Shown here: positions 3,878 through 6,193 of the stretch, piece by piece
Layout of the letters: every line of letters starts with the position of its first letter
Position numbering within the stretch: the stretch's first letter is position 1
From: an uncultured Sphingobium sp.
GTDB taxonomy: Bacteria > Pseudomonadota > Alphaproteobacteria > Sphingomonadales > Sphingomonadaceae
Length of the DNA stretch: 6,193 nucleotides
Direction: 5' to 3'
NCBI GenBank assembly: GCA_913773715.1
Contig: CAJYHD010000002.1
Span: forward strand, 1-6,193
The notes under the pieces: model-generated
Databases searched by the model: none
Told to the model about the DNA's origin: nothing
The model's input: the letters and a program-made list of their open reading frames with translations, nothing else
Translations under genes and position numbers: made by a program

Positions 3878-5314
3878 ATGACGATCCATCAGAATCTAAT
3901 CGGTGGCGACTGGGTGGGTATGGACGGCGTACCCAACATCAATCCGTCCGACACGCGGGACGTCGTGGGTCTTTATGCTCAAGGGTCCGTTGATGACGCA
4001 CGACAAGCCGTTGCGGCCGCAAAGGCCTCGTTTGCGAACTGGTCGCAGACTGGACTTCTAGAGCGTCATGCGATCTTGAGGCGGGCTTCCGACCTCATCC
4101 TCCTGCGGAAGGGCGAGCTTGGCCGCCTCTTGTCGCGGGAGGAGGGCAAAACGCTGCTTGAAGGCATCGGCGAAGTCGTTCGTGCGGCGCAGATATTTGA
4201 TTTTTATGCGGGGGAGTGCCTTCGGCCTATGGGCGAGTGCTTGCCCTCGACTAGGCCGAATGTGGGTGTCGAGATCACACGCGAGCCGATTGGTGTTGTT
4301 GGAATCATAACACCCTGGAATTTCCCTATCGCCATCCCCGCATGGAAGATCGCGCCGGCTTTAGCCTATGGTAATTGCGTGGTTTTCAAGCCTGCCGAGC
4401 TCGTGCCTGGTTCGGCCTGGGCTCTGGTCGATATCTTGAAGCAGGCGGGTCTGCCGAACGGAGTGCTCAACCTCGTCATGGGGCGCGGATCGGATGTTGG
4501 TCAGACTCTGCTCGATAGTCCCGATTTGGCCGGAATCTCCTTTACTGGCTCAACCGGTGTCGGCGCCCGAGTTGCCGCCTCCTCAATTGCGCACCAGCGC
4601 AAGTACCAACTTGAAATGGGCGGCAAAAATCCGTTCGTTATTCTAGACGACGCCGATCTGGCGATCTCCGTAGAGGCCGTAGTTAACTCAGCGTTCTTTT
4701 CGACGGGCCAACGCTGCACCGCGGCCTCACGCCTGATCGTGACGGAGGGGATTCACGACCACTTCGTGGCGGCGCTGGTGGCTCGTATGGCAGGCCTTAG
4801 GGTCGACCATGCCCTCAAGGATGAGACGCATGTCGGACCGGTGGTCGATGATGGACAACTCCAGCAGGATCTCCGCTTCATCGAACTCGGACAGAAGGAA
4901 GGCGCGAGGCTCGTCACGGGCGGTCACCGTCTTAACCGGGAGACGCCCGGATTCTACATCCAGCCAGCACTCTTCGCCGAAGCGACCAGCAAGATGTCGA
5001 TCTGCCAAGAGGAGATATTCGGACCTGTGGCTACGGTCATCAAGGTGCAGAATTACGACGAAGCTTTGGAAACGGCAAACGACACGCGCTTCGGCTTGTC
5101 CGCAGGCATCGCGACGAGCAGCCTTAAACATGCTTCGCATTTCAAGCGAAATGCCCAAGCTGGAATGGTTATGGTCAACCTGCCGACAGCTGGAGTAGAC
5201 TTCCACGTACCATTCGGTGGTCGAAAGTCCTCGTCCTACGGCAGCCGCGAGCAGGGGCGCTATGCGGCCGAGTTCTATACGACCGTGAAAACAGCCTACA
5301 CCTACGCCGGCTGA
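3878..5314 (+). CDS. NAD(P)-dependent aldehyde dehydrogenase, succinate-semialdehyde / 2-oxoglutarate-semialdehyde type
   Basis: A complete 478-residue cytoplasmic aldehyde dehydrogenase, probably oxidising the semialdehyde made by the adjacent aminotransferase (succinate semialdehyde to succinate). Landmarks are TPWNFPI with Asn148, FKPAE with Lys171 and Glu174 (a Glu here often goes with NAD preference), FTGSTGVG for the dinucleotide, LEMGGKNP with general-base Glu246, STGQRCTAASR with catalytic Cys280, and EEIFGPV. All catalytic residues are present. Several blocks, notably YQLEMGGKNP, AFFSTGQRCTA, NLPTAGVDFHVPFGGRKSSS and SREQG, resemble 2-oxoglutarate-semialdehyde dehydrogenases such as Bacillus YcbD and the Azospirillum enzymes more than E. 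coli GabD, so the substrate is open. No clear Shine-Dalgarno lies before the ATG at 3878. With only 4 bp after the aminotransferase stop, translation is probably coupled. The last 13 bp overlap a possible small gene on the other strand. Confidence 0.85.
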   Translation: MTIHQNLIGGDWVGMDGVPNINPSDTRDVVGLYAQGSVDDARQAVAAAKASFANWSQTGLLERHAILRRASDLILLRKGELGRLLSREEGKTLLEGIGEVVRAAQIFDFYAGECLRPMGECLPSTRPNVGVEITREPIGVVGIITPWNFPIAIPAWKIAPALAYGNCVVFKPAELVPGSAWALVDILKQAGLPNGVLNLVMGRGSDVGQTLLDSPDLAGISFTGSTGVGARVAASSIAHQRKYQLEMGGKNPFVILDDADLAISVEAVVNSAFFSTGQRCTAASRLIVTEGIHDHFVAALVARMAGLRVDHALKDETHVGPVVDDGQLQQDLRFIELGQKEGARLVTGGHRLNRETPGFYIQPALFAEATSKMSICQEEIFGPVATVIKVQNYDEALETANDTRFGLSAGIATSSLKHASHFKRNAQAGMVMVNLPTAGVDFHVPFGGRKSSSYGSREQGRYAAEFYTTVKTAYTYAG

Positions 5315-5469
5315 TATAAACGCAAGGCCTGGGCGATCGACACGGTCTGCTCGATCGCCCCTGCGAACGACGTAATGATTGACCTGATACTAAGGCCAGC
5401 ATCCCGTAGGCAATTGCTGTCGCCGTCGGACAGGGGCGTGCCGTTGAAATCGCGGGTCGTGTCGCTCAT
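5302..5469 (-). CDS. Small hypothetical protein, 55 aa, downstream of the hydroxybutyryl-CoA dehydrogenase gene
   Basis: I do not recognise this protein. The minus-strand ATG (5469-5467) starts 12 nt after the stop of the upstream dehydrogenase gene, with purine-rich AAGG and GAGG sequences in that gap. The 55 codons end with TAG at 5304-5302, inside the last codons of the convergent aldehyde dehydrogenase. The product begins MSDTTRDFNGTPLSDGDSN and ends in a likely amphipathic helix, with SIRSIITSFAGAIEQTVSIA near residues 27-46. Third codon positions are mostly G or C, as in the neighbouring genes. It has no signal peptide or clear membrane segment. Its close spacing suggests cotranscription and coupling with the dehydrogenase gene. 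It could also be the eroded remnant of a longer gene or a chance frame. Confidence 0.45.
   Translation of the reverse strand: MSDTTRDFNGTPLSDGDSNCLRDAGLSIRSIITSFAGAIEQTVSIAQALRLYQPA
5331..5360. terminator. Perfect 10-bp inverted repeat between convergent genes
   Basis: GGGCGATCGA (5331-5340) and TCGATCGCCC (5351-5360) flank a 10-nt loop, starting 17 bp after the aldehyde dehydrogenase stop. The stem is strong enough to terminate or to protect transcripts from either side, but no T-tract follows on either strand. It lies inside the putative small minus-strand gene, so part of its symmetry could reflect coding sequence. Confidence 0.5.
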
Positions 5470-5481
5470 GCCCTCAGCCTT

Positions 5482-6193
5482 TCAGCGGGTCGGGACGGGC
5501 GTCTCGCCGCGATAGTCGTAGAAGCCGCGCTTCACCTTGCGACCCAGCCACCCGGCCTCGACATATTTCACCAGAAGCGGGCACGGCCGGTACTTCGAAT
5601 CGGCCAGCCCGTCATGCAGCACCTGCATGATCGACAGGCAGGTGTCGAGGCCGATGAAGTCGGCGAGCTGGAACGGGCCCATCGGATGGTTGGCGCCGAG
5701 CCGCATGGAGGCGTCGATCGATTCCACCGAGCCGACGCCCTCGTGCAGCGTGTAGATCGCCTCGTTGATCATCGGGATCAGCACGCGGTTGACGATGAAG
5801 CCCGGAAAGTCCTCCGAGATCGTCATGGTCTTGTCGAGGCTGGCGACGAAGCGCTTCGACTGCTCGAACACCGCCTCGTCGGTGGCGATGCCGCGCACCA
5901 GTTCGACGAGCTTCATGACCGGCACGGGGTTCATGAAGTGGATGCCGAGGAAGCGCTCGGCCCGGTCGGTGCCCGACGCGAGGCGCGTGATCGAGATGGA
6001 CGAGGTGTTGGAGGCGAGGATCGCGTCGGGCCGCAGCACCGGGCACACCTGCGCGAAGATGCGCCGCTTGATCTCCTCCTTCTCCGTCGCCGCCTCGATC
6101 ATGAGATCGCAAGGGGCGAGGTCGTTGACCCCGTCGGCGGGCTTGAGGCGGGCGAGCGCGGCGTCGCGCGCGCCCGCATCCAGCTTGCCGCCG
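5482..6193 (-). CDS. hbd: 3-hydroxybutyryl-CoA dehydrogenase, C-terminal part (5' end outside window)
   Basis: A cytoplasmic, NAD(P)-dependent enzyme interconverting 3-hydroxybutyryl-CoA and acetoacetyl-CoA, used in butyrate, polyhydroxybutyrate and fatty-acid metabolism. The frame is open from the right edge to the TGA at 5484-5482, giving 236 residues plus a partial codon; relatives are about 280-290, so some 50 N-terminal residues with the Rossmann GxGxxG motif are missing. Seen in order: CDLMIEAATE ending the nucleotide-binding part, ILASNTSSISIT with the conserved Ser, GIHFMNPVPVMKLVE with the catalytic His (codon 5940-5938) and Glu, FPGFIVNRVLIPMINEA with the conserved Asn, then the C-terminal dimerisation domain with HPMGPFQLADFIGLD and GRKVKRGFYDY near the end. 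It is convergent with the amine-degradation genes and metabolically separate. It looks somewhat richer in GC, like a core gene. In many Rhizobiales this gene follows etfB-etfA, which may lie to the right. Confidence 0.93.
   Translation of the reverse strand, partial: GGKLDAGARDAALARLKPADGVNDLAPCDLMIEAATEKEEIKRRIFAQVCPVLRPDAILASNTSSISITRLASGTDRAERFLGIHFMNPVPVMKLVELVRGIATDEAVFEQSKRFVASLDKTMTISEDFPGFIVNRVLIPMINEAIYTLHEGVGSVESIDASMRLGANHPMGPFQLADFIGLDTCLSIMQVLHDGLADSKYRPCPLLVKYVEAGWLGRKVKRGFYDYRGETPVPTR

Noticed and set aside
4727..5206. Minus-strand open frame of 159 codons opposite the aldehyde dehydrogenase
   Set aside because: Antisense shadow of a strongly conserved region; no domain and no ribosome site that I can see.
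5612..6112. Alternative minus-strand frame of 166 codons in the hydroxybutyryl-CoA dehydrogenase gene
   Set aside because: Arg/His/Asp-rich low-complexity product typical of an off-frame read in GC-rich coding DNA; the real frame has every family motif.
1..6193. CRISPR array, tRNA, rRNA, phage or toxin-antitoxin/defence genes
   Set aside because: I saw no regularly spaced repeats, no tRNA-like cloverleaf, and no proteins of these classes. All substantial open frames are explained by catabolic genes, one regulator and one transposase.

Overview
The window looks like chromosomal or large-replicon DNA of an alphaproteobacterium, most likely of the Rhizobiales (Hyphomicrobiales). This rests on GC content of about 60% or more in the coding regions I sampled, strong G/C preference at third codon positions, an IS630-family element of a type common in that group, and the style of the catabolic genes. 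The species cannot be named from this sequence alone.

Layout. Bases 1-650 hold the 3' part of an aldehyde dehydrogenase gene that resembles PuuC (gamma-glutamyl-gamma-aminobutyraldehyde dehydrogenase). A 154-bp gap with two dyad symmetries leads to a complete 190-residue XRE/cupin regulator that resembles PuuR (805-1377). Starting 4 bp after its stop codon lies a 1021-bp IS630-family insertion sequence (1382-2402) with 12-bp ends and a duplicated TA inside a CTAG target. Its transposase has two features: a heptameric A run fit for programmed -1 frameshifting, and a second, disabling frameshift that separates the third catalytic residue. After a 155-bp leader come a class III aminotransferase of the GABA transaminase type (2560-3873) and, 4 bp later, a complete aldehyde dehydrogenase (3878-5314). 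The latter has succinate-semialdehyde / 2-oxoglutarate-semialdehyde dehydrogenase features. Facing this pair on the minus strand are a 3-hydroxybutyryl-CoA dehydrogenase gene that runs off the right edge (5482-6193) and a possible 55-codon downstream gene (5302-5469), which overlaps the 3' end of the aldehyde dehydrogenase.

How it works together (inference). The plus-strand genes fit the glutamylated putrescine route. The PuuC-like enzyme makes gamma-glutamyl-GABA, a hydrolase outside the window would release GABA, the aminotransferase makes succinate semialdehyde, and the second dehydrogenase makes succinate for the TCA cycle. The PuuR-like protein would repress the cluster and sense an intermediate. 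A short motif, ATATNTNGAGCG, occurs upstream of both the regulator and the aminotransferase and partly resembles the PuuR box as I remember it from E. coli. The insertion sequence now separates regulator and aminotransferase by over 1 kb.

I see no CRISPR array, tRNA, rRNA, phage gene or defence system. The main open points are the real substrate of the second dehydrogenase, the candidate operators, the small gene at 5302-5469, and the state of the transposase.
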